Shown here: piece after piece, positions 44,946 to 55,429 of the stretch | How positions within the stretch are numbered: position 1 is the stretch's first letter | Layout of the letters: each line of letters opens with the position of its first letter | From: Anagrus nilaparvatae | Taxonomy: Eukaryota > Arthropoda > Insecta > Hymenoptera > Mymaridae | Assembly (NCBI GenBank): GCA_022575985.1 | Contig: JAKSXM010000206.1 | Span: 1,729,379-1,793,378, forward strand | Direction of reading: 5' to 3' | DNA length: 64,000 bases | Notes under the pieces: model-generated | What the model was told of the DNA's origin: nothing | Databases searched by the model: none | The model's input: only the letters and a program-made list of their open reading frames with translations | Position numbers and translations under genes: made by a program

Positions 44946-45720
44946 TATCTGATTGATAATAATGGAAAATGAAAATTCATTTTTACTTTTATTAACTATT
45001 GAATTTAAAATTTTTTATTTTTTATTTTTTTTTATGGACGCCTTAATATTGACTTATACTACTGAAATTATAATCACTGAACAAAAAGGACCTTTTAATA
45101 TTGGAAAATTCATTATTTTGGATTTTACTAAAAATTTAAAATATTATTTTACGCTTTGTTAATGAGAAAAAGTACCAATGTCCGTAGGGTGAAATGACAT
45201 TTCGTAACTCTGCTTTCCAAATTAGTCCGTAAAATTAATCGTGATTTTAGTAGAAGTTCTACAATACTTTAGAATTAATCTACGTGGCAATATTTATGTA
45301 CCCCCCCCCCCTCCATTTACTTTAAAAGTATATGTTCTATGTAATAGGGACATTGTTCTCTGATATTTCTTATATCTTTTCCCTTATGGACCATACTTCA
45401 AATACAAGCTACGACTGAAATGATATCCAACAATTTTCAGTATGTAATAGCTTAAATATACCCAAAATTTTAACTTTGGATGTTTCGATTATTTTTGTCT
45501 TGTAAGTTATACTTCAAAACCAATTTATGAATGAAATGATATCAAATAATTTTCAGTATGAAATATTTAATAAGTGATAGGATTACCCGTCTGAGACTTT
45601 TAAAAAGTGTAAAAAACAGTTATACACTGTTATAATATGTGTAAATTATACGTTAACAGAGTTATCACATAATTTACACATATTTTAATACTGTTATCAT
45701 ATAAATCACGTACTATTTTT
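44946..45720. other. No gene; short hairpin
   Basis: AT-rich. AATATGTGTAAATTAT near 45634-45649 pairs with ATAATTTACACATATT near 45668-45683. A C-run lies at 45301-45311. Otherwise nothing seen. Confidence 0.5.
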
Positions 45721-46529
45721 AGCGGAGTCAAATAAGACTGAAAAGTCGATGAATAGTGATGTAAAAGGGGAGCCAGGTTTTTTTTAATTTTCTGATAGTT
45801 TGTATAGAACTTAGTAATAGGGTATATTTTTTGTAGATTTTAAGCTTCCGCTTCACCAAAAAAATGGCCAAAAACTGTTTTTTGATGAATTTTTAAAAAA
45901 TTTCTTGACTATTTTTAAAATATCTCTGGCTAAAGTAATCGTAAAAAAAAAAATGAAAAATTTTCGTTATTGAGTGTACAATAGAACTATGGTGGTAGGG
46001 GCGTAGGGCTGCATTAAAAGTAGATTTTAACCTCCAAAAATTGATTTGAGAATTTTTTTTTTTTTTACTAAAAATATAATAAATCCTGAAAAAATCCTTG
46101 GATTTTTATAAAAATTGGTGGAAATGCGTATAAATGCGTATTTTACAAATGCTATCAAGTGGTAAAATTTTTAAAAATTATTAATTTTATTAATAATAAT
46201 TTCAAAATTTGGCGATTTTTGCCAATTGTGGCCGTAAAACTTCAATTTTTTTTTTTTAAATTTTACCACTTAATAGCATTTGTAAAATACGCATTTCCAC
46301 CAATTTTAATAAAAATACAAGGATTTTTTCAGGATTTATTACATTTTTAGTAAAAAAAAAAAAAAATTGCTCAAATCAATTTTTGGAGGTTAAAATCTAC
46401 TTTTAATGCAGCCCTACCACCATAGTTCTATTGTACACTCAATAACGAAAAATTTTCATTTTTTTTTTTACGATCACTTTAGCCAGAGATATTTTAAAAA
46501 TAGTCAAAAAACATTTATTTGACTCCGCT
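45721..46529. mobile_element. Palindromic element, AGCGGAGTCAAATAA ends
   Basis: AGCGGAGTCAAATAA (45721-45735) is exactly inverted at 46515-46529. Inner arms (about 45895-46175 and 46250-46510) are near-identical inverted copies, including ATAGAACTATGGTGGTAGGG. The left arm has about 150 bp of extra sequence between tip and arm. 809 bp, non-coding, superfamily unknown. Confidence 0.75.
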
Positions 46530-47914
46530 ATTTCTTGACCAGGCTCAAAATAGATAATATTATTAAAAAAATATTGTTTTAATTTAATTTTTTAGTCAAA
46601 ATCATTCTCAAGATAGTTAAGCGTAAAAATACCAACTTACATAATTGAACTTTAAAATTATTAAATACTTTTTAAATAAGCATTTGAACCCAATGAACAT
46701 TTTGGACATAAATTATTTTGTCGTAGTTAGCTTATGTAATAAATAATATAACTATAATTAAATTTTTCTTAAAAAATATTTTACATTTTAGATTATTTCT
46801 AGAAATAAAAAAATCAAAGAAAAAACTAGAAATATTTAATAATCATACTGAAATGTATATGTTAACCTATTGCTAAGAAATTTAAAGGAAATATGATATT
46901 AAAATGAGAAAAATAACTTAAAATGGTCAAATACGTTAATCTTAAACATTCTTTTATATTACTATTTTCATTACTATTTTAACATGTAGTTCACTTTACA
47001 AATGCATATTTTTTCGTTCAAAATGTGATAAAATTCATAATTTACTTGCCCTGTTTTCATTTATATACTTAGAGATTTAAATGAAAATTACCATTTTTCC
47101 CTGTACTGTTCAAAATACTTTTTGGGATTTCTCCCTGTTTTGTTTAATAAATGTTCAAAATGTAAAAGCGAAAAATGAAATTTTCATCAGGACTGTTTTT
47201 ATTACTGTTTTTTATTACTGTGTTGTGCATGTTGAGTACTTAACTTACATTATTATATGAAGATATTGTTGTTATCTGGGAACCAGGTTGATTCGATAAT
47301 TTATAGCTTGATATCTTTTATCTTCAAACTTAAATAACTTTTCTTTTTTTTTCTTTTAATTCTATTGTTTCTTTTTTGAATACTTAATAAAATAAATCTG
47401 AATATTATGTATGAAATTTTTTTCGACACGGTTTCCCTCCAATACTACTTATATGCTTATATCCTGCCATGCGTTCTAACGAACATAACCCCAATTTCTT
47501 CTCAATATTTTATTTCTTAATTTCTTTTTTAACTTTGTACCCGGAGCTGTGATTTTTTTTCACTTATGCTTAGAAACATTTAAAACTAATTTTCAAAAAA
47601 ATTTTCTAAAAACTTTTTTTAATTTCAGTAATAAATATTAAATATTCATGGAGCTGTTTTCTTCTCACTTTAGCATCCTTCCCTTCACCCCTCCATTCGT
47701 TTAAAATACTATAAAAAATAAGAAAATCCATGCGGGATAGGCGTGCCTTCAGTTGTAAATTTTACCAAAATTTGACCCCCTCTAAGGGTTTTATTATATT
47801 AGAAATAGACATATATATGTACCTATAAATAATCATAATAACTTTTAACATGGTTAATTATACATGGAATGCAAATTTTTCAATATGCTGATTATTTAAT
47901 TATTGCTTTAAAAT
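46530..47914. other. No gene recognised
   Basis: AT-rich, nothing recognisable. Confidence 0.5.
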
Positions 47915-48140
47915 AATATGTTTTTTTGTCAGCGGCCAGAAAGCACGTATTTCCCGGTCGCTGTGCGACCGGAAAAGACGCGTTTTTTCGCCACTGACGA
48001 AGAAAAATCGTATACGACCCTGGTCCATAAATAAAGAATGACCCAAATCGCAGTTTACAAACCTCGGCTTCGCCTCGGATGGTAATTTACGTGCGATTTG
48101 GGTCATTCCTTACTTTTCTGGACACGGGCTCGTAATATAC
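47915..48140 (-). mobile_element. Family B short repeat, best-preserved copy (copy 3)
   Basis: Minus-strand order: TATTACGAGCCCGTGTCC, then a pair AATGACCCAAATCGCACG / CGATTTGGGTCATTC enclosing the hairpin CCGAGGCGAAGCCGAGG. These are followed by GGACCAGGGTCGTATACG, CGTCAGTGGCGAAAAAACGC, the hairpin CCGGTCGCACAGCGACCGG, and GCTTTCTGGCCGCTGAC. It thus consists of several nested inverted repeats in about 225 bp. The two plus-strand copies at 2375 and 3936 are decayed versions. Confidence 0.7.
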
Positions 48141-48960
48141 TGTTTTGAGTTGCTAAATAAGAATTTTACAGTCTTGAACCCATTAAAATTAGTCTGCTGT
48201 TACGTCTATTTTCATTTTACTGTAATATCAATGACTTGACTAGACTTTAATGACTATTGACTGTAGTTGAGCAATAAAATGAGTAACTTTAAAGACTGTA
48301 ACAGAATTATGATTACGACTGACCTTTTTGCCATTTGTCTTATACATACACTAAACGGCGGGAAAGGATTCAAGTTCAATTAATGAATTTACTAAAATAA
48401 TGAGGTAAAAGGTTAATTTATTAAGTACAAGATAAATATAAATATAAAGAGTTGTACGTTATTGATTAAAACAAATATTAAGTATTACAATAATTAGTGA
48501 GAGCGATTTCCTAAATGGACTTAACTTATGCGGTTGGCTTCTACTGGAAACTTGAAAACTATACAAAATTCACGACTTGAGGCCCAAAATAAGAGTGCCG
48601 ATACTTACGAAGTAAGTGCATCTAGGAACCAATTGGATCCGCAAGTATATATAGTGACGGGAGAATTTGACAAATCATCAAATTCTCCTCCTAAACTTTG
48701 TATTGGAAAAGCTAACGTCTTCGCAATCGGTTACGTGGGCCAACGCCCGAAAACCAGAAACCTGTTGGGAACTCGATCAATTCTTAGAATTGGAGAAAGT
48801 GGTAACTGCTAATAAGCAGATTACACAAACTTTCGAATTTGTTGCTTTTCTAAACCTTGTAACCAAGTCCCGTTAAATAATATATTTAACGTGAATCATT
48901 CTTGATTCTTTATTTTAATCTTTCGCCCTTTATTTGGGCCAATATGTAATTACGTTAAAC
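48141..48960 (-). mobile_element. Possible LTR-retroelement fragment
   Basis: Less AT-rich than the surroundings. On the minus strand it has a TATATATA box near 48650 after a GGAGAATTTGA / TCAAATTCTCC hairpin (48660-48688), and further down AATAAA signals. This organisation would suit an LTR. No clear TG...CA ends, duplication or protein were found, and short plus frames at 48528-48876 match nothing. Confidence 0.25.
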
Positions 48961-50370
48961 TGCCTGTTTTTTATTAGAAAAATTCGTGGAAATTGTGATA
49001 GGTTTTAGAAAAAATACACTTTATTTATTTTTAAAAACAATATAAAAAAAAAACAACTAAATTTATTTTAAATTTTTAAACAAAACTTTAAAAAAAGAGT
49101 TACAAAAGAAATCAAAAAGAGGTCCTTAACATTCAAGTAATAATACGTAACTAAATATTCCAAAAACACATCTGGGAATCAATGTCCCATCATTAGCTTA
49201 ATATAAAACGCGCGAACTGACGCTATAAGAAAACACATAAAAAATTAACATCTGTGATTAAAAGTATATACTTTCTTTAATAGTATAGTTTAAGTAGAAA
49301 TAACAGAAATCTTTAGCATTAGAACATTCAAATTTGGATACACAAAAATTACATGAAATTCTTTCATTCAAAACATAATTTTTTAAAACATACATTTTTC
49401 TCTCAAAATTACAACATTATCCAAAAAATATTATTTATAAAAATTCATACAAAAATACAATATAATTACAAAAATTATTACATACTCATACATTTGACTA
49501 AAAAAACGCACAAAAAATTAAACCTAAATTTGCGTAAACATTATAAATTACCGATTTCTAACACTGCTATTATAACAAGTTCCAGCGATGTACTTACAAA
49601 TAATCATCTTAAAAAAAGGGCTAATATAGATCCATGAATGGAGTTGCAGCTAATTTTTAGGGAAATTCTAAAGTCATTTATAAGTAGCCCACAGCTTCAC
49701 AAAGATAGAAATAAAAAACATTTATACAAGTGAACATTTGTAAAATATCTTATCATATACTAAAAGAAAAATATCAAAAATGAATCAAATATCTCTAAAA
49801 ATTTGTAAAAAATTTATATTGTGGAGTACCAAATTTAACATTTATAATCACTGAAACCAAAAATATCAGTTTGTCATTTTTATAAAAAGCAGATAATTGT
49901 GATATGAAATACGAAGAAAAATGCCAAAAATTGTGTTCATTTTTAGAATCGCAACCTTCAAATTCATAATTAGTGACTTCAAATCAATTATAATTATTTT
50001 TTAAACATTATCAAAATTTGGTTTTCTTGGTTAAATAATCATCGTTTTAGATTCTTGAATTAATTATTAATTACTCAAATCAATTATTCATGAATAAAAA
50101 TTGGATCTCTTTTTAATGAATTTAATAAGTATTGTGTAAGTGGCAAAAAATAGCCCAATTGTTGTAAATAAATAGTATTCTGAAGAAGTTTTTGAGATTG
50201 AAAAATGTTTTATTTGAAGTTTGACAAAATTACTTTTAATATCGGCTAAAATGAAGTATTTTGATGTTAGTACCAAGATTTTAGGCGTTGGGACCTGGAA
50301 TCATAATACATATTTGGTTTCACATATAATTAGCCCTGGACAAAGTTAGAAATAAAATGCATACATTTAA
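48961..50370. other. No gene recognised
   Basis: AT-rich. The 94-codon plus frame at 49353-49637 is rich in N, K, H and I and looks compositional. This is the region downstream of the receptor gene. Confidence 0.5.
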
Positions 50371-50376
50371 TTTATT
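50371..50376 (-). promoter_or_regulatory. Candidate polyadenylation signal of the receptor gene
   Basis: AATAAA on the minus strand, 56 bp beyond the stop codon. A second AATAAA overlaps the last codons (...ACAAATAAAGTTTAA). In such AT-rich DNA either could be chance. Confidence 0.35.
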
Positions 50377-50431
50377 TGTGTCTCTGATGTTATTGACAAT
50401 AATTTTCTTTTATAATAATAAAAAATGTAAG

Positions 50432-52258
50432 TTAAACTTTATTTGTTGCTTCACGAACCAGAATAACTTTATTTTTGGTTCGATTTTTATTTTTTTTAGG
50501 TTTTGGATTTTTGCGTTTAAAATATAAAATTTCACAAGTAATAGCAATAACTCCTGAAATAACTTCAAATATTAAAACAAAAATCAATATAGGCAATGTC
50601 GTAGTATTATGATTTTCATTCTTTATATTTTTATTAAACTTTTCTCTTTTCAACATTCGATTCTTCATTCTCAAATCCGATATCCATTTCTTATCTAAGC
50701 CTGCCTCAAATGTTCTTGTTGATATTTTTGCAAACTTTTCTTTGTACAAAGACATTGGTTTAAAAGGGTACAGTTGAGCTAGCAAAGGCAATTGCATATC
50801 AACAATTTGAAGTTGCTTAATTTCTAAAATATTTTTATTAATTTCAAGGTGCAAATCAATTATAGATTTTCTTTCAATAAAAATCATATCGAGTTCTGCA
50901 ATGCCGATAATATTTAAAATTGTGCATTTTTGCAAGTAGCGTGATTCCAATATTTCCATGGATTTGTAATCTTCTAGATATTTAAAATGCTCATATAAAA
51001 AACTATACCTTGATCTTCCCATACAAATTGTTACCCTGCTTTTATCGATATCTTCAAAATTTTTAACTATTGGAACATGACGTGTCATGTACTCAATTTC
51101 AGTTAAAGAAGAGTAAATAATCGAAGAAAATAAAATCATTATTATTGATAATGTTAAATAAATAATTTTAGATTTGCCGTGTCGATAATGAATATTTGGT
51201 GAATTACCTAACATTATTGAATAAATGTTTAAAATTTTCCAATCAGTTGAAGGTAATTTTAAATAACGAACGATTAATTTAGTTGATATTATCAGTAAAG
51301 TAATAAGCAATATCGATAAAAGAATATCAAATGAAGGTTTTATTTCTGATTCTTGGATTGTTGGTACTAAAGCAACGTACTGATTAAATTCTGGAAGTAT
51401 ATAACCTTGTTCAGCCAGAATCGGGTTTGTTACAGTATAAGCTGCATTATTAAGAATGAATTGTATATTTTTACCACTGTTATATTTTTCTAATATGTTT
51501 CTGTCTTTGACGACATTGCTACTTGCATTCAAGCTCTTAACCAAACATTCATATTGTGACAAAGGAGTAATTAATAAATATTTAAATCCATTTTCAATAT
51601 TAGGGCTAAGAGACACCAATCCAACTGTTAAATTATATCCGTTCATGTTCGATAGTTTATTCGGAAAAATTTTAATGTTAGAATTATAATAATTAGTTTC
51701 TTCGTAAACATAAAAAAATGGATTATAATGTAGCGTTATGGGAGCTTCATCAAAATTTTTTATTCTTAGGATTGTAAAATTTAGTAAGAAATCATCCCAT
51801 AAGTTTGCTAAGAGTTTCTTTAATAAAGTAAGGTTTTTTATATCATTTCTTAATATGACTAATAAGATTCTTGGATTTTTAATAGATGCTCTGGTTTTAT
51901 CACGCAAAAAACTAATAATCTGATCAATAAGCTTCATTAAATTAATATACTTATCCACAATAATGATATTCAAGGTATCTGGAGTTATAATGGTTTTTGT
52001 TTTTTCCAGCCAAACTGCGTCATTGATAATTTCATTTTCTACGTCAATAATAGCTGTTGGAATATCACTTGTTAATTTTTGTAAAAATATTCGGAAACGA
52101 TTTTCACATTCATAATTGGTTGTGTTTACATAAATAGTAATTTTATCTTTCTTGTCTCCTCGAATATGCTTTACCACTGAGTCTATCATTGAATCACTTA
52201 AACTTATTTTCGCGAAACCACATAAAATAATAAAGATTATTAATAAAATTAATTTCAT
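50432..52258 (-). CDS. Divergent ionotropic receptor (IR), intronless
   Basis: Encodes 608 residues with the layout of insect chemosensory ionotropic receptors, relatives of ionotropic glutamate receptors that act as ligand-gated cation channels in sensory dendrites. There is a signal peptide (1 to about 22), then an N-terminal domain. Ligand-binding lobe S1 starts around 206 (GYNLTVGLVSLSPNI), and TM1 lies at about 309-330 (FDILLSILLITLLIISTKLI). A pore stretch covers 338-355 (STDWKILNIYSIMLGNSPN), TM2 362-384, and SSLTEIEYM stands where glutamate receptors have the gating motif. Lobe S2 spans about 395-545, TM3 555-580 (LPILIFVLIFEVISGVIAIT), followed by a basic cytoplasmic tail. Length is normal for divergent IRs. 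The frame is complete without introns. Glutamate-binding residues are not conserved, so the ligand is unknown. The start is the first ATG before the signal peptide. Confidence 0.9.
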   Translation of the reverse strand: MKLILLIIFIILCGFAKISLSDSMIDSVVKHIRGDKKDKITIYVNTTNYECENRFRIFLQKLTSDIPTAIIDVENEIINDAVWLEKTKTIITPDTLNIIIVDKYINLMKLIDQIISFLRDKTRASIKNPRILLVILRNDIKNLTLLKKLLANLWDDFLLNFTILRIKNFDEAPITLHYNPFFYVYEETNYYNSNIKIFPNKLSNMNGYNLTVGLVSLSPNIENGFKYLLITPLSQYECLVKSLNASSNVVKDRNILEKYNSGKNIQFILNNAAYTVTNPILAEQGYILPEFNQYVALVPTIQESEIKPSFDILLSILLITLLIISTKLIVRYLKLPSTDWKILNIYSIMLGNSPNIHYRHGKSKIIYLTLSIIMILFSSIIYSSLTEIEYMTRHVPIVKNFEDIDKSRVTICMGRSRYSFLYEHFKYLEDYKSMEILESRYLQKCTILNIIGIAELDMIFIERKSIIDLHLEINKNILEIKQLQIVDMQLPLLAQLYPFKPMSLYKEKFAKISTRTFEAGLDKKWISDLRMKNRMLKREKFNKNIKNENHNTTTLPILIFVLIFEVISGVIAITCEILYFKRKNPKPKKNKNRTKNKVILVREATNKV

Positions 52259-52544
52259 GTTTTCAAAATGTACTTCAAAAATTATTTTTAAAAAATTATG
52301 CTTTAAAACAATTTTTCAAACATTCAATATCTGTAAAATTGAATTTTTCTAATACTTTCAGTGCCTCAAAAAACTGCTCTAAACTTTCAAATATACTGAC
52401 ACCTAAATGACATATTCTATGATGTTTAAACTAAAAATTTCACAATACTCTAATTTAGGGGTGTGCGGTTATCCGAAATTTTGGCTGAATTCGATTGGAG
52501 CTCGGAGTTTTTGCTCCGGATCGGGTTGGGTTTTAACATTTTTC
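52259..52544. other. Upstream region of the receptor gene
   Basis: AT-rich 5' flank. No convincing TATA box or initiator could be singled out from the composition. Confidence 0.4.
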
Positions 52545-52990
52545 AAAACAAACTTATAACCGGTTTGTGCAAAAACAACCTAAATGCAGGAAACATATTT
52601 ACTACAGCTAAGTTCTGGGTATAATACATAAATATAATACATAAATTTTACGCAGTTGCAATACAATTTTCTATTTTTATAATTTGTAATTATCACCTTT
52701 ACTAGATATTATTTCCTCAATCCAGAATCCCTTAACTTGAATTTTTCTAAGTCTCTAAATCGAAATGATTCTAAATTCCTGAGATCAGATGATTAATTTA
52801 TTCCCTTAGTTTAGGGACATTAAGTCCCTAAACCAATATTCTAAGTCCCATTTAACCCCCCCCGCCCTCTTCACATCGGATACATATGACCACCTCCTTA
52901 GATACTTTTGACCCGCCCCTGGATTTTCTGATTCCTGGGGTACCCCTCCTTATAAACATGTTTTATGTTAATATCTGCAGGTACAGTTTT
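52545..52990 (+). repeat. Family D dispersed repeat, copy 2
   Basis: CTTATAACCGGTTTGTGCAA, AACATATTTACTA, 'TTCTAAGTCTCTAAATCGAA', 'ATTCTAAGTCCCATTTAACC', a C-run near 52856 and AACATGTTTTATGTTAATA follow the order of copy 1 at 34566. The tip of the inverted copy 3 begins about 320 bp further on, beyond the F4 element. Confidence 0.6.
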
Positions 52991-53072
52991 GGAAATTTTA
53001 AAATTTTTTAATACGCTAAAAAAAGGGGAAAAATAGTCAATAAATATATTGAAATGAAAAATATGTATATGT

Positions 53073-53289
53073 ACACTGAAAAAAATTCTGATTCTTGCAG
53101 CAAGATTTTTTTATTTTTTTGTTTTAAAAGATTGCAAATAGCTTGAAACGCAAAAAAAATTATTTTAAAAAAATGAGTTTCACTCTTTTAAAATGCAAGC
53201 ACCGCAGCATGAGGTGACATTTATAAGGAAAAAAAATTTGACTGCCATAACCAGAATCCCGATAACGGTAGCCGAATTTATTTCAGTGT
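53073..53289. mobile_element. MITE-like element, ACACTGAAAA ends (F4)
   Basis: ACACTGAAAAAAA at 53073 and its imperfect complement TTTATTTCAGTGT ending at 53289 bound 217 bp. The interior has a CTTGCAGCAAG mini-palindrome near 53094. It lies between two opposed family D copies. Non-coding. Confidence 0.55.
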
Positions 53290-53309
53290 ATTTAAATAAA
53301 AAAAAATGA

Positions 53310-53470
53310 ATTTTGAAACATGTGTTTGTAGGGACGGGTACCCTGGGAATCCAAAAATCGAGAAGGGGGATAAAATGTGTCCGATTGAAGGGGGGAGGGA
53401 GTAAAATTGGACTTACAATTAGAATAATCCGAGTTTTAAATTTTATGTTTACTTTAAATATAAACAGAAG
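53310..53470 (-). repeat. Family D dispersed repeat, copy 3 (inverted)
   Basis: Plus-strand 'ACATGTGTTTGTAGGGACGG', a G-run near 53391 and 'AAAATTGGACTTACAATTAG' correspond in reverse to the 3' part of copies 1 and 2. Partial. Confidence 0.5.
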
Positions 53471-53716
53471 AAAGCTAAAACTTTCTGGTCAAGTAACCGC
53501 GATTCGAATAACCGGACTCCCCTAAACTAATTTTTTGTTTTGAATATCTTAATTTTTTGCGTAGCAACAACATATAATTAAATATATCAATATATTGAAT
53601 AAGTGATTTATGTATAAGGTCATAAATAATTTAGTCATAAATTGTTACCTATAATTTAAAAAAAATATTTGCTTTAAAAATATTGATAAAAATGTTTTTC
53701 CTTTTTTTTGAATATA

Positions 53717-54586
53717 CACGGCCAGGCTGCTTCCTTGAATTTTCAATCATTTGCTTGAATATTCAAGCAATCAATATATCTGCTTGAAAATTCAAGCAAA
53801 TGCTTGGAATTTCAAGCAATCAATTAAATCAGATAAAAAAGACTGTAGGAAAGCTTAAATTTTGTTCTCCTCTTTTTTTTTAAGAGTTATATGAGAAAAA
53901 AAATTTGGTTTACCTGCTGTTTTACCTAATTGCCTATTTCTTTCATTTTTTAGTTATATAAATTTCTGGTTAGTTACTGCTTTTATGTTATCCAGAGGGA
54001 ATGGGGGTAGGTAAATTAAGGTGAAACAGAGTCATGTTTAAAAAAAATGCAATATTGATTTGTAGATAAAAACTAAATTTTTAAATAATTATAAAAACTA
54101 AATAATTAAAATAAATTAGATAAAAACTAGATATAATTATTTAAAAATTTAGTTCTTATCTACAAATCAACATTAAATTTTTTTAAAACATGACTCTGTT
54201 TCATCTTAATTTACCTACCCTCCCCCCTCTATTCCCTCAAGATAACATAAAGGCAGTAACAAACAAGAAATCTATATAACTAAAAAATGAAAGAAATAGG
54301 AAATTAGGTAAAACAGCTGGCAATCTTAATTTTTTTTCTCATATAACTCTTAAAAAAAAAGAGGAGAACAAAATTTAAGCTTTCCTACAGTCTTTTTTAT
54401 CTGATTTAATTGATTGCTTGAAATTCCTTTAAATTTCTAATTTGCTTTAATTTTCAAGCAGATATATTGATTGCTTGAAAATTCAAGCAAATTACTTGAA
54501 AGTTAAACCAATTTGCTTGAATTGCTTGCAATTTCAAGCAATTCAAGCAAACTGCTTGAATTTTCAAGCAAAGCAGCCTGGCCGTG
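53717..54586. mobile_element. Palindromic element with clustered TTCAAGCAA boxes
   Basis: CACGGCCAGGCTGCTT (53717-53732) is inverted with one change at 54571-54586. Arms of about 400 bp match, including TTACCTACCC-type and ATGACTCTGTTTCA blocks, and meet near 54100. Subterminal zones (53735-53820 and 54415-54575) carry at least ten TTCAAGCAA or TTGCTTGAA boxes, often as the perfect palindrome TTGCTTGAA-n-TTCAAGCAA. 870 bp, non-coding. Confidence 0.8.
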
Positions 54587-55429
54587 CACTTTTAAAAGGG
54601 GGGGGATGAATATTCGGCGAATTCTGGTCTGGAGAGGATCGACTTGAAGAAGTGGTACTTTTTTGGTAACAAAAAACCTCCCGAAGTCGGTTTTTAATTT
54701 TTAGTATCGGTTTTGATGATATTGGACAAAATGTGCCCCATTTAAATAACATTGGAAATGTTTTTTTTTGAAAATAGCACGAAAAAAAATGGGGGGCTAC
54801 ACTTTTCTAACCTATACTAATCGACTCAAATATCGATCAATTTCACTCTCCATATGATAAATTGAGGTGCAATTCGTGTGCTCATACTTTTTAAAGCTAT
54901 TTCCTGAGTGGAATTTTTTGTATTTAATTTTTAAAAATTTACCACGCCAAATAGAAACAACCGATTTAGACGTGCAAGGTTTCAAAAATTTTGTCAAACA
55001 TAACCTAAAATTGCAGAAAAAGGCCAAAAACCTTAAAAAATGGCAGTTTTACCATTAAAATTTGTTTAAGAACAGTAGATATAAATTTTTTGAAAAAACA
55101 GGAAAAAACTGCCTGTAATATTACAGTTTTTTAGAAATAGGTTTTCTTATTTTTTACTAAAGTTACTGCTTCATCGACAGCGCAAAGTAAAAAGTCTTCC
55201 TATTTCTAACTTTGGGCTAACGCAGCTAAACATTTTTAAATGGGACCCCCCAATTTTTTTTTTCTAGAAGTTATACATTTTCCGTGTACTTTCACGTGAA
55301 AAAATTTTTTTTTTGATATGGGACATCCTAACCTACAAAACTTTAATTTTTCTTAAAAATAAATATTTTTTTTCAAGTTTTACTCCGATCAAAATACCCC
55401 GGTGATGAAAATTGACTGTTTTACTGTCC
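54587..55429. other. No gene recognised
   Basis: AT-rich with a G-run at 54599-54605. Two mirror open frames near 54812-55058 are shadows of each other and match nothing. Confidence 0.5.

Noticed and set aside
53717..54586. Bidirectional regulatory enhancer with TTCAAGCAA factor sites
   Set aside because: The boxes lie in the arms of a bounded palindromic element with terminal repeats, so transposon origin is simpler.
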